Source of the DNA: CAINVV01 sp036508555
GTDB lineage: Bacteria; Bacteroidota; Bacteroidia; Bacteroidales; Prolixibacteraceae
NCBI GenBank assembly: GCA_036508555.1
Contig: DATCHD010000090.1
Location: 1-47,876, forward strand
Direction of reading: 5' to 3'
DNA length: 47,876 bases
Shown: positions 1 through 7,184 of the stretch, piece after piece
Layout: each line of letters opens with the position of its first letter
How positions within the stretch are numbered: position 1 is the first letter of the stretch
Program-made: the position numbers and the translations under genes
The notes under the pieces: model-generated
What the model was told of the DNA's origin: nothing
The model's input: only the letters and a program-made list of their open reading frames with translations
Databases searched by the model: none

Positions 1-132
1 CGCTTCCGGCATTGCCAAAACCTTCCTTATTATATCAGCCGACCTTTCATCATCCAAATATAAAAATCGGGCGATTACCCTTGTAGAATCAGGAGAAAAG
101 ATCTGTTTTTTTCTGGTTACCGTTATTTGCAT
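1..132 (-). CDS. N-terminal fragment, tentative GH130-family glycosidase/phosphorylase
   Basis: An open frame of 44 codons starts at ATG 132 and runs off the left edge, so only the N-terminus is visible. It reads MQITVTRKKQIFSPDSTRV followed by an IARFLYL stretch and a helix ending KVLAMPEA. From memory, GH130 proteins of Bacteroidota (beta-mannoside phosphorylases/hydrolases) begin with this kind of 'basic residues - PDS(K/T)RVIARF - helix' opening, but the catalytic part lies outside the window. There is no signal peptide, so a cytoplasmic enzyme is expected. No clear promoter is seen in the 78 bases before it, so it may be read through from the small membrane genes upstream. The family call is an inference from 44 residues. 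Confidence 0.42.
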   Translation of the reverse strand, partial: MQITVTRKKQIFSPDSTRVIARFLYLDDERSADIIRKVLAMPEA

Positions 133-210
133 GGAATTCAGTGTTTAAATCGGGGATGAAAAATCCGCAATTCTCTACTGGCGAAGGTAGTCTTTATTCT
201 GCTATTCTTC

Positions 211-405
211 TCATGATTCGTCCTTAGTCGTGCGCACCAAACTTATGCCGGCAATAAAAAACAGAAGACCAAGCAGACCATAAATGACAAGTGATTTGAA
301 ATCCCGCGTATTGCCTGATGCATTGACAAACAGTATAGCTGCATAAATCAGGCCTCCTGTTCCAAGAAGGGTAAGGAGCGCCCCAAAAATTCTCTTAAGA
401 TTCAT
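211..405 (-). CDS. Small two-helix membrane protein
   Basis: A 64-residue protein of unknown function with two hydrophobic segments (about residues 7-27 and 39-58) joined by a short polar loop (NASGNTRDFKS), ending in a charged tail RTTKDES. ATG at 405 is the only sensible start. It lies 9 bases downstream of the Thivi_2564-like gene and is probably co-transcribed with it from the promoter at 625-690. Small two-helix proteins of this kind are common in envelope-stress clusters of Bacteroidota. I do not recognise a named family. Confidence 0.7.
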   Translation of the reverse strand: MNLKRIFGALLTLLGTGGLIYAAILFVNASGNTRDFKSLVIYGLLGLLFFIAGISLVRTTKDES

Positions 406-414
406 TGTATTGGT

Positions 415-600
415 TTAAACGTAAATATTTGTCAGGTAGGCGAAAAGCCCAAACGCCTTTAGAAGCCAAATAATTAAAGCAACTACAACAACGATATTGA
501 AAATTCTTTTTATTTGATGATCCATTGGGAGGAAAGTATTAATAACCCAAAGAAGAACACCTACGACGATGATGGCAATTAAAATACTAAGTAGAGACAT
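415..600 (-). CDS. Thivi_2564-family small membrane protein
   Basis: A 61-residue protein starting at ATG 600. A longer frame exists from a TTG at 627, but that TTG overlaps the predicted -7 box, so ATG 600 is preferred. It has two transmembrane segments around the motif INTFLPMDHQIKRIFN, with W-L-L-K-A-F-G-L after the second helix. This 'INT.(I/L)PM....(K/R)(R/I)I.N' pattern is the hallmark of the widely distributed Thivi_2564 membrane proteins, whose function is unknown. The promoter at 625-690 carries the 21-bp repeated element shared with two other promoters in the window, which places this gene in the same predicted regulon. Confidence 0.8.
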   Translation of the reverse strand: MSLLSILIAIIVVGVLLWVINTFLPMDHQIKRIFNIVVVVALIIWLLKAFGLFAYLTNIYV

Positions 601-624
601 ATCAAATGATTTAGAAGTTGAATT

Positions 625-690
625 CAAATGTAAGCCGGTTTATTCCTTATGTTGTTACATAACTTTGAACATAAGTTACATCATTCACAC
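625..690 (-). promoter_or_regulatory. Promoter copy a of the shared 21-bp direct-repeat element
   Basis: Read on the minus strand, the element GTGTGAATGATGTAA occupies 690-676. A second GTAAC follows at 658-654, with the two GTAA cores exactly 21 bp apart (TTAC at 676 and 655 on the plus strand). A perfect Bacteroidota -7 box, TACATTTG, lies at 632-625. The second half-site sits where a -33 box would be. The gene start is 25 bases further on, at 600. The same geometry recurs at 3552-3617 and 7114-7179. Confidence 0.75.
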
Positions 691-693
691 ATT

Positions 694-1317
694 CTAATGT
701 TGGATTGAAGATATACTCTTCCTCTCTTTCCAAATTTTAAATTTCAACTGAAATTTTTTCTTTTGGATTAGTAAACGCCAGTCAATAAATAAAAGGGCGC
801 TAATAAGAATCAACCCCAATACTAAACTTGTAATTGACTTCCAGTTTAGTGCTTCATCCATTATATTTTTGGCATGCTCTGATGCGTATTTGCCTATATG
901 GACAGTAATGGCATCACTCGTGAATTTACCAATGAAAAACGCAGGGATAATGTACAATGGTTTAATTTTTGCCATACCGGCGGCCAGGAATAACGGGGTA
1001 GTGGGGAGTGGCAACAGGGAGTAAGCCACAATGGCCACCTGGCTTTTCCACCCTTTTTCTTTCATTTTTTTACCAAGAAACTCGATGTCTTCATTCTTTG
1101 AATGTTTAAAAAACTTTCCGGACAAATAAGGGATGTACAACGTAAGGATATACCTTCCCAAAATTGATCCAACCACTCCAATTACAATAACCCACCAAAT
1201 ATTTAAGTTAAACATGATCTGTAAAAAAACCATGATAGTAAAAGCCGGTGGAAAGGGAATAGGTACCACATCAAACAATAAAGATCCGACAAAAACCAAT
1301 AGATAATGCCACCACAT
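694..1317 (-). CDS. VTT/DedA-like integral membrane protein
   Basis: A 207-residue polytopic membrane protein with about five hydrophobic segments. The N-terminal helix contains FDVVPIPFPPAF, and a central re-entrant-like stretch reads SLLPLPTTPLFLAAGMAKI, followed by a helix starting IIPAFFIGKFTSD. This proline-rich hairpin followed by 'AGxxK/R...F..G...' resembles the VTT (DedA/SNARE-associated) fold, whose members act in lipid scrambling or undecaprenyl-phosphate recycling. The assignment rests on that motif only. The C-terminus is basic and cytoplasmic-looking. The gene lies 48 bases after the Nramp gene and probably ends the operon that begins at 3517. Confidence 0.55.
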   Translation of the reverse strand: MWWHYLLVFVGSLLFDVVPIPFPPAFTIMVFLQIMFNLNIWWVIVIGVVGSILGRYILTLYIPYLSGKFFKHSKNEDIEFLGKKMKEKGWKSQVAIVAYSLLPLPTTPLFLAAGMAKIKPLYIIPAFFIGKFTSDAITVHIGKYASEHAKNIMDEALNWKSITSLVLGLILISALLFIDWRLLIQKKKFQLKFKIWKERKSISSIQH

Positions 1318-1365
1318 ATTTTCAACAATTTATAATCCATTACGAGCCAAATCCAAAAGGTCGGA

Positions 1366-2655
1366 TTATTTCTGGGCTAAAGTGTAAAACATAGCTACCG
1401 CAGATGCCAGCATAACCACGAAGGTGATCCACACTACTCCATTAGACAACCAGCCACTGCGGTAATCGCCCATGATTTTTCGATTTCGTGCAATTCTGGC
1501 AATCAGAAAAATTAAAGGAACAGCAGCCACACCATTGAATACTGCAGTAAATACCAGTGCTTTAATCGGATTAATGCCAATAAAATTAATTATTAAACCA
1601 ATAAGCGTTGCAATAGTAATGACGCCATAAAAACCATGAGCTTTCTTTAATTTAAGATTGAGTCCTTCTTTCATGCCAAATGCTTCTGAATAGGCATAAG
1701 CTGCCGAACCTGATAATACGGGAATACCCAATAAACCCAATCCAATGATGCCGGAAGCAAAAATTAGTTTAGCCAGGAAGCCTGCATGAGGAAAAGTCTG
1801 AACAAGCGGTTCCAGCGCTTTGGCTGCATCTGCGGCAGTTTCGATATTCGTAAGGCCATTCTGATGTAAAACTGTGGCGGCAACCACAATGATTGACCAA
1901 GTCGCGATTTCAGAGAATAGCATTCCAACGAAATTATCGATACGCATATTTTTGATAAATGGAGCTCCAATGGTAGGCCTTCCATATCGATGAGTTAGAT
2001 GCTGCTCTTTTTCCTCCTCCACTTCTTCAGATGCTTGCCAGAAAAACATGTAAGGAGAGATTGTGGTACCCAAGACGCCGGTAATAATGAAGAAAAACTC
2101 AAAATTTAATTCTATATGCGGCCAAAATGTAGCGACTAAAATCGTTTTCCAGGGTTGGTCAATTATAAAGACAGTGAGAGGATAGGCGAGTAATGTCAGA
2201 GCCAACCATTTTAAAATACGCGCATAAACCCGATAAGAAGTGAATATTTCTAAAATTAAAATCAGAACCGTAAAACCTAAAATTAAAATGACAAAATTGA
2301 CAGGTATAATCAGTTGGGCCGCAGCTGCGAGAGCGCCAATATCCGCGCCGATATTAATTGTGTTGGCAACAACTACAAGCAAGACTGCTCCATAAAGAAC
2401 CTTCTTGCTATAGTTGGCTTTGATTATTGCCGCTAAACCATGACCGGTTACGGCGCCAATCCTCGCGCAGGCTTCCTGAATGGCTGTCATGAGCGGCAGC
2501 ATAACTACCACGGTCCATAGTTGGCCATAGCCGAATCTGGCCCCGGTTTGCGTGTAAGTAGCAATTCCTGAGGGGTCATCATCGGCCGCTCCGGTGATCA
2601 CCCCCGGACCAAAAACCTTAAAAAAATTTTTTATTTTGGAAACTTTTTTTTTCAC
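1366..2655 (-). CDS. Divergent Nramp-related metal transporter
   Basis: A 429-residue protein with about 11 transmembrane segments and the Nramp (SLC11) fold, probably importing a divalent cation across the inner membrane. The start is GTG at 2655. The opening GPGVITGAADDDPSG aligns with the TM1 metal-binding region, where canonical proteins have DPGN; here it reads D27-P-S-G30. In TM6, where canonical proteins have an M-P-H triad, it reads S200-P-Y. The usual metal-binding Asn and Met are therefore missing, and the substrate need not be Mn2+ or Fe2+. It lies between small membrane protein genes in the operon driven from the promoter at 3552-3617. The family call is firm; the ion is unknown. 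Confidence 0.85.
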   Translation of the reverse strand: MKKKVSKIKNFFKVFGPGVITGAADDDPSGIATYTQTGARFGYGQLWTVVVMLPLMTAIQEACARIGAVTGHGLAAIIKANYSKKVLYGAVLLVVVANTINIGADIGALAAAAQLIIPVNFVILILGFTVLILILEIFTSYRVYARILKWLALTLLAYPLTVFIIDQPWKTILVATFWPHIELNFEFFFIITGVLGTTISPYMFFWQASEEVEEEKEQHLTHRYGRPTIGAPFIKNMRIDNFVGMLFSEIATWSIIVVAATVLHQNGLTNIETAADAAKALEPLVQTFPHAGFLAKLIFASGIIGLGLLGIPVLSGSAAYAYSEAFGMKEGLNLKLKKAHGFYGVITIATLIGLIINFIGINPIKALVFTAVFNGVAAVPLIFLIARIARNRKIMGDYRSGWLSNGVVWITFVVMLASAVAMFYTLAQK

Positions 2656-2702
2656 AAATGTCCAGGAATTATTCAGAAAAGGAACTCTTTTAAATAAATC
2701 AC

Positions 2703-2918
2703 CTAACCTTTCTTACCGGTTACCATAATTAAAATGCCCCCGACCAGCAATACTACCCCAACAATTGGCGACCATTGGACCGGATGATTTTTTTCAGCGT
2801 TTATTTTGATCCGCCCGAGGTCGACCACCTTTTCTGTAGTAACATAATTGAATCCGGTATAGATGATCATCAATATTCCAATGGCAACAGCGACGATGCC
2901 TAATGTTCTTTTCTGCAT
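2703..2918 (-). CDS. Small two-helix membrane protein
   Basis: A 71-residue protein with an N-terminal helix (about 5-23), a polar loop (YVTTEKVVDLGRIKINAEKN) and a C-terminal helix (about 50-67) ending TGKKG. The loop is long enough for a small periplasmic hairpin. ATG 2918 directly follows the stop codon of the lmo0937-like gene (2919-2921), so the two are translationally adjacent. Such proteins are frequent in Bacteroidota stress operons, but no function is known to me. Confidence 0.75.
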   Translation of the reverse strand: MQKRTLGIVAVAIGILMIIYTGFNYVTTEKVVDLGRIKINAEKNHPVQWSPIVGVVLLVGGILIMVTGKKG

Positions 2919-3074
2919 CTATAGCACTCTTCTTCCCTGAATGACTCTAAGAATTATTGCAATTATTGCAATAACAAGTAGCACGTGGATAATGCCCCCT
3001 GTTCCATATCCAACAAATCCAATGAGCCATAAGATGACCAATACTACTGCTACCACGTATAGTAAATTTCCCAT
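2919..3074 (-). CDS. lmo0937-family small membrane protein
   Basis: A 51-residue protein encoded from ATG 3074 to TAG 2919. It begins MGNLLYVVAVVLVILWLIGF, continues with VGYGTGGIIH and a second hydrophobic helix, and ends LRVIQGRRVL. The pattern 'LW.(I/L)G(F/L)....GG.IH.LL(V/L)IA' with a basic tail is the signature of the lmo0937/DUF5670 membrane proteins, which are typically stress-induced and of unknown mechanism. It abuts the next gene without any spacer and follows the secreted KAMD-motif protein. A plus-strand open frame over the same DNA has no support. Confidence 0.85.
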   Translation of the reverse strand: MGNLLYVVAVVLVILWLIGFVGYGTGGIIHVLLVIAIIAIILRVIQGRRVL

Positions 3075-3154
3075 GATAATTTATTTTTTTATTATGTTAA
3101 TTTTAAATTTACAGCTTTGTTTTTTTTGTGCTTTTTAATTGACTGTATTCTTGT

Positions 3155-3517
3155 TCACAGTAAAAGAATCAGTAAGATTATCAGAAGCAATCCGCCTCCA
3201 CCGTAAATAAACACAGTTCCTCCACCATGACGGCCATCGTAATCTCTTCCGTTATGATACCTTCTGCCACGTCCATCCTGGTTACTTTTGATCATTTTAA
3301 CTTCATTTCGTAGTTCTTTCTTTTCGGATCTGCTTAACGAAGACAAATCCATTGCTTTGATCTCTTCCAGTCTGGCAAGCTGAACTGCATCCGTTGTTTC
3401 AACTGATAATGTGGTTGTTGCTGGTGCTGTTTTAGTTTCTTCAGCAGCTTTCAGTTGTGAGGGAATAGTAGACAACATCAGAAATGCTATCACTGTACAA
3501 AACATTAATTTTTTCAT
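3155..3517 (-). CDS. Secreted/membrane-anchored protein with EIKAMD-EKKELR motif
   Basis: A 120-residue protein with a Sec signal peptide (residues 1-24, cleavage after KAA) and a charged helix with EIKAMDLSSLSRSEKKELR (about 52-70). A Gly/Arg/Tyr-rich linker follows (about 80-100), then a C-terminal hydrophobic helix of Leu and Ile that ends the protein. The 'EI.AMD.S.LSR.EKKELR.EVK.I' motif is a recognisable Bacteroidota family that I know only as hypothetical. The layout suggests an envelope protein anchored at its C-terminus. It is first in its operon, 35 bases downstream of the -7 box of promoter copy b. Confidence 0.75.
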   Translation of the reverse strand: MKKLMFCTVIAFLMLSTIPSQLKAAEETKTAPATTTLSVETTDAVQLARLEEIKAMDLSSLSRSEKKELRNEVKMIKSNQDGRGRRYHNGRDYDGRHGGGTVFIYGGGGLLLIILLILLL

Positions 3518-3551
3518 TTTAATAATTTTTTGTTTAAATAAATTTTCAATT

Positions 3552-3617
3552 CAAAGATCAGCCTCTTCGACCTTGAAAACGTTACACAATTCCTGCAATT
3601 CTTTACATCATTCACAC
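3552..3617 (-). promoter_or_regulatory. Promoter copy b of the shared 21-bp direct-repeat element
   Basis: The 15-mer GTGTGAATGATGTAA lies at 3617-3603 on the minus strand, identical to copy a. A second GTAAC is at 3585-3581, again 21 bp from the first GTAA core. The -7-like box GATCTTTG is at 3559-3552. The distance from its plus-strand start (3552) to the second TTAC (3582) is 30, the same as in copies a and c. It drives the operon starting at ATG 3517. Confidence 0.7.
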
Positions 3618-3622
3618 TTTGG

Positions 3623-4060
3623 CTACATCCTATCCATGTACCAGTTCAACTGTTTTTCCATTTTTTTGTAGCTGAAAATGGTTGTAATTGTCTTTTGTAG
3701 GCGGACAAAAGCTGTTTCACTTTTCACGATATAATCGGAAGCCTTGTGGTGCATGCAGTCAATTGCCACCTCGATCTTATCCTGTGAGGATAACATGACT
3801 ACGGGCAATGCCGGATTATAACTTTTTATTTTGTCCAGAGTTTCTATTCCATTGATCGCATTTTTATCAACGCCATCCAGGTAGTAATCCAAAATGATCA
3901 CATCAGGATCGTTCGATAAATTGGCAATACAGAGTTCACCTGTTGCAAACGTGTCGATGGTAAAATCAGCATGCTGAAGAAATTCTATTTCAAGCAGTTT
4001 CAAATACATGGCATCATCATCTACGAGAAACAGCTTTATTTTTTTTCCATCCATCTTCAT
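3623..4060 (-). CDS. Stand-alone response regulator receiver
   Basis: A 145-residue single-domain CheY-like receiver. It has the acidic pocket LVDDD (14-16 region), the phosphoacceptor D58 in VIILDYYLDG, a Ser switch residue in VMLSSQD and the conserved Lys in YIVKSE. No DNA-binding or enzymatic output domain follows; the C-terminus is a short amphipathic helix. Its ATG overlaps the stop of the hybrid kinase by four bases (ATGA), so the two are translationally coupled. It may pass phosphate between the kinase HPt domain and another protein, or titrate it. The final target is not visible here. Confidence 0.9.
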   Translation of the reverse strand: MKMDGKKIKLFLVDDDAMYLKLLEIEFLQHADFTIDTFATGELCIANLSNDPDVIILDYYLDGVDKNAINGIETLDKIKSYNPALPVVMLSSQDKIEVAIDCMHHKASDYIVKSETAFVRLQKTITTIFSYKKMEKQLNWYMDRM

Positions 4061-6519
4061 TCAATGTTTTTATATCTGTTTAAATCAATTTTCAATTCTT
4101 CACAGGCTTTAGTGCAAACGTTATCTATCTCATTAACCATATTAGAGATGCCATCAGACTGCTGCTGATTTTTTGCAAAGTCCTGAACTTTCTTAGCCAT
4201 ATCTTCGAAATCGGCGCTTATACCCATGATGGCAAATGATGGGATCATTTTATGCACAGCAGCATAAAGAGAACTCCAATCCCTTTCCTTCCAGCTTTGT
4301 TTCATAACATTAACCAATGACGGGGTTTGTTCGATGTAAAGGAAAATCATCTCCATGATCAGAACCGGATTCGCCTTTGTACGTTGGATTAAATAACTTA
4401 GATCCGTGTATTTGATGGTTGGAGCTATTGGAATTTCTTCTTTTGAAATTTCTCCACCCAATCTTGATTTCTTTACCGAACTGACAATTTTACTGTACAA
4501 TATCTTTTCATCTACGGGCTTTGCGATATAATCATCCATACCGACAGCTTTGCATTTGTCAAGGTCGACTGTCGTTACATCAGCAGTCAATGCGAAGATA
4601 GGAATGTTGGAATGCAGCGTGTTCCGAATGTAATCAGTAGTTTCAAACCCGTTCATTTCAGGCATCTGAAGGTCCATTAATATGATATCATATGACTTAA
4701 CTTTCATTTTTTCCAAAGCGATTTTGCCATTGGAGGCAATTTCGCATGTAAACCCAAATTCATCCAACAGGGTTTTCATCAGTAACTGGTTCAGTGCAAT
4801 GTCTTCCACCACCAATACACTGACATTTTTAATTTCAGAATCAACTTCCAGCAAATTTGATTCGAACTCAGCCAATGCCTTGGTTTTTAGGAAATTTAAA
4901 ATAAAACCAAAAGTCGAACCTTCGTCAATTTTACTCTTTACGTTTACTGTTCCGTTCTGGGCCTCAACCAATTGTTTGACGATGGCGAGTCCCAATCCGG
5001 TGCCCCCGTATATTCTTGAGGTACCGCTGGATGCCTGCTGAAAGTTTTCAAAAATTTTGTTTAGTTTATTTTCGGTTATACCAATTCCGGTATCCCTGAC
5101 ACTGAATTCGATGGTTACGCTTTTCTCGTCTTCTTTCAGTAAACGCATGCCTACTTTAATTTCCCCCTTGTTGGTGAACTTAACCGCATTGCTAAGAAGA
5201 TTCAAAATAATCTGGTGTAAACGCACAGGATCGCCAAGCAATACGACAGGAATTTGCTTGTCAAACTCTTTCAATAGCGCTATATTTTTTTCCCTGATTT
5301 TTGGTTCAAACAGATGGAGCATTGCAGTAATTGATGCTTCCAGTTTGAATGGGGTTTGCTCAAATATCATTTTCCCGGCATCCACTTTTGCCAGGTCTAA
5401 AATGTCATTTATCAAAACAATTAAAGCATCGCCGCTCATTTTTATGGCTTGCAGATACTCTTTTTGTTTTGGAGAGGTATCCGATTTCAACAATACTTTT
5501 GTGAACCCAATAATAGCATTCATTGGAGTTCGGATTTCGTGACTCATGTTCGAAAGAAACTGCTGTTTTGCCTTCACAGCTGTTTCTGCTATCAAAGTGG
5601 AACTTTCCGCTTTGATTTTTGCCTCTTCGGCAATGGTGACTGCCAACTCTGCGAAAACAATGGCCTCCATTAAATCTTTTGCTACCCGTTTCTGCTCTGT
5701 AATATCTCTTGCAACAACAACAACACCGAGAATTTTTCCAAAGTCATCCTTGTACACTGACCCATTGAACAGAACATCTGTCAGGTCGCCATTCTTGTGC
5801 CGGAGCGTGAGAGGAGAGTCGGCCAGGGAACCTTTGGCGAAAACTTCCTGGTAAACCTCGCGGGCTTTTTGCGGTTCCGTGAAATAATCAAGAAAATCTG
5901 TCCCTTTTAATTCCATTCGTGAGAGGCCAGTAGTGTTTACCAAGGCCTCATTCATATCTGTTATTTTTCCTTCAGGGCTAATCACAATCAAAGGATCACG
6001 ACTCGCTTCAATCAGACTAAGGGAATACTGGGAAGCTAATTTTAAAGAGTTACTGACTGCCTCCAATTCTTTGTTGGCTGCCGAGCGCTTTATTTTTTCT
6101 TCGTTCTGAAAAGCGAGTTCCTTGTTGGCAACCTGCAACTCCAGCGCCCACTTTTGTCTGGACATATCTCTTGCTACGACAACTGCTCCCAGGATTTTAC
6201 CCTTATTATCCCTGTATACTGAACCGTTGAATAACACATCTGTTAACTTACCATTGGTATGGCGAAAAGTAAGCGGTAAATCAGTAATATATCCTTTGGC
6301 AAATACTTCAGTATAAACGTCACGGGCCTTTTGAGGTTCAGTGAAATAATCATAAAAATTCGACCCCATCAACATTTTGCGTCCGACTCCGGTGATATTC
6401 ACCTTTGCCTGATTCATATCCGTAATTTTACCATCAATGTTGAGGGCGATGAGGGGGTCCAGACTTGCTTCAATTAAGCTGCTGGCGTATTGGGAATCGT
6501 GTGATTTTGTGCGTTCCAT
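4057..6519 (-). CDS. PAS-PAS hybrid sensor histidine kinase with REC and HPt
   Basis: An 820-residue soluble multi-domain kinase with no transmembrane segment. The order is PAS1 (about 12-125), PAS2 (about 163-275), a coiled linker, and HisKA with H327 in NMSHEIRTPMNAIIGF. HATPase_c follows (N box LLSNAVKF, G boxes DTGIGI and GGTGLGL), then REC with D616 in ILMDLQMPEMNG, and HPt with H756 in AAVHKMIPSF. The two PAS domains are close duplicates, both containing DYFTEPQKAR and LTDVLFNGSVY. The HPt motif lacks the usual Gly after HK. The start overlaps the AraC gene stop (TAATG), and the stop overlaps the receiver gene. From HisKA onward it is a close paralogue of the kinase at 7185-11969. Confidence 0.92.
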   Translation of the reverse strand: MERTKSHDSQYASSLIEASLDPLIALNIDGKITDMNQAKVNITGVGRKMLMGSNFYDYFTEPQKARDVYTEVFAKGYITDLPLTFRHTNGKLTDVLFNGSVYRDNKGKILGAVVVARDMSRQKWALELQVANKELAFQNEEKIKRSAANKELEAVSNSLKLASQYSLSLIEASRDPLIVISPEGKITDMNEALVNTTGLSRMELKGTDFLDYFTEPQKAREVYQEVFAKGSLADSPLTLRHKNGDLTDVLFNGSVYKDDFGKILGVVVVARDITEQKRVAKDLMEAIVFAELAVTIAEEAKIKAESSTLIAETAVKAKQQFLSNMSHEIRTPMNAIIGFTKVLLKSDTSPKQKEYLQAIKMSGDALIVLINDILDLAKVDAGKMIFEQTPFKLEASITAMLHLFEPKIREKNIALLKEFDKQIPVVLLGDPVRLHQIILNLLSNAVKFTNKGEIKVGMRLLKEDEKSVTIEFSVRDTGIGITENKLNKIFENFQQASSGTSRIYGGTGLGLAIVKQLVEAQNGTVNVKSKIDEGSTFGFILNFLKTKALAEFESNLLEVDSEIKNVSVLVVEDIALNQLLMKTLLDEFGFTCEIASNGKIALEKMKVKSYDIILMDLQMPEMNGFETTDYIRNTLHSNIPIFALTADVTTVDLDKCKAVGMDDYIAKPVDEKILYSKIVSSVKKSRLGGEISKEEIPIAPTIKYTDLSYLIQRTKANPVLIMEMIFLYIEQTPSLVNVMKQSWKERDWSSLYAAVHKMIPSFAIMGISADFEDMAKKVQDFAKNQQQSDGISNMVNEIDNVCTKACEELKIDLNRYKNIE

Positions 6520-7088
6520 TATAAATTTCCAATTTCTTCAATCGGACACCTTCTTTTCCCCTTCAGTTGTTTGAAATGAGACGGGGTAAGACCTGTTACT
6601 TTCTTAAATTGATTTGAAAGATGCGCAACACTACTGTAGTTCATCTTCCAGGCGATTTCAGTGATATTTAATTCATCATAAAGAATCAACTCCTTTATTC
6701 TTTCAATTTTGTGCAGAATAACAAATTGTTCGATAGTTATTCCTTGAATTTCTGAAAAGAGATTGGCTAGGTAAGTATAATCGTGGCTTAAACGTTCACT
6801 TAAATAATCCGAGAAATTTACCTTGATGACTTCATCGCTGTGATGTACCATTTCGATCACAGTATTTTTTATTTTCTCAATCAAAACAGCACGTTTGTCG
6901 TCCATTAATTTGAGACCGCAATCGAGTAAAGCCGCTTTTAATAACTCCTTTTGATCTCCGGTGATATCCTCCATGATTTCAACTTCGCCCAGATCTACCA
7001 GAATAAAATGTAGCCCTAATTTGCGTAGCTCCTCTTTTACTACCAGTTTGCAACGGTTACTCACCATGTATTTGATATAGAGCTTCAA
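6519..7088 (-). CDS. AraC-type regulator with HMA-like N-terminal domain
   Basis: A 189-residue regulator. The C-terminal half is an AraC/XylS double helix-turn-helix domain, with the second HTH containing ITEIAWKMNYSSVAHLSNQF and then TGLTPSHFKQLK. The N-terminal ~70 residues look like a ferredoxin-fold heavy-metal-associated domain: KLYIKYMVSNRCK, a helix, then VDLGEVEIME. The metal-binding C-x-x-C is reduced to S10-x-x-C13, so metal binding is doubtful. This type of protein is widespread in Bacteroidota. It is first in an operon with the kinase and receiver. Its own promoter carries the 21-bp repeat typical of AraC-family sites, so autoregulation is likely (inference). Confidence 0.88.
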   Translation of the reverse strand: MKLYIKYMVSNRCKLVVKEELRKLGLHFILVDLGEVEIMEDITGDQKELLKAALLDCGLKLMDDKRAVLIEKIKNTVIEMVHHSDEVIKVNFSDYLSERLSHDYTYLANLFSEIQGITIEQFVILHKIERIKELILYDELNITEIAWKMNYSSVAHLSNQFKKVTGLTPSHFKQLKGKRRCPIEEIGNL

Positions 7089-7113
7089 AAAATTTTTCTT
7101 TTAATGGGTCGTA

Positions 7114-7179
7114 CAAAAATGTACAAAATATACTACAATCATTTTGCATAATTCTGTGAATAAGTTACATAATTCACAC
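7114..7179 (-). promoter_or_regulatory. Promoter copy c of the shared 21-bp direct-repeat element
   Basis: GTGTGAATTATGTAA lies at 7179-7165 on the minus strand (one mismatch to copies a and b). The degenerate second half-site GCAA is at 7147-7144, again 21 bp from the first core. A -7-like CATTTTTG is at 7121-7114; the 30-base offset to the second half-site equals that in the other copies. It precedes the AraC regulator operon (ATG 7088). TGTGAAT at 7155-7161 and ATTCACA at 7172-7178 also form an inverted repeat unique to this copy. Confidence 0.68.
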
Positions 7180-7184
7180 TTCTA

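Noticed and set aside
2941..3138. 65-codon plus-strand open frame
   Set aside because: It is antisense to the lmo0937-like gene, has no family match, and its composition is that of a complementary strand.
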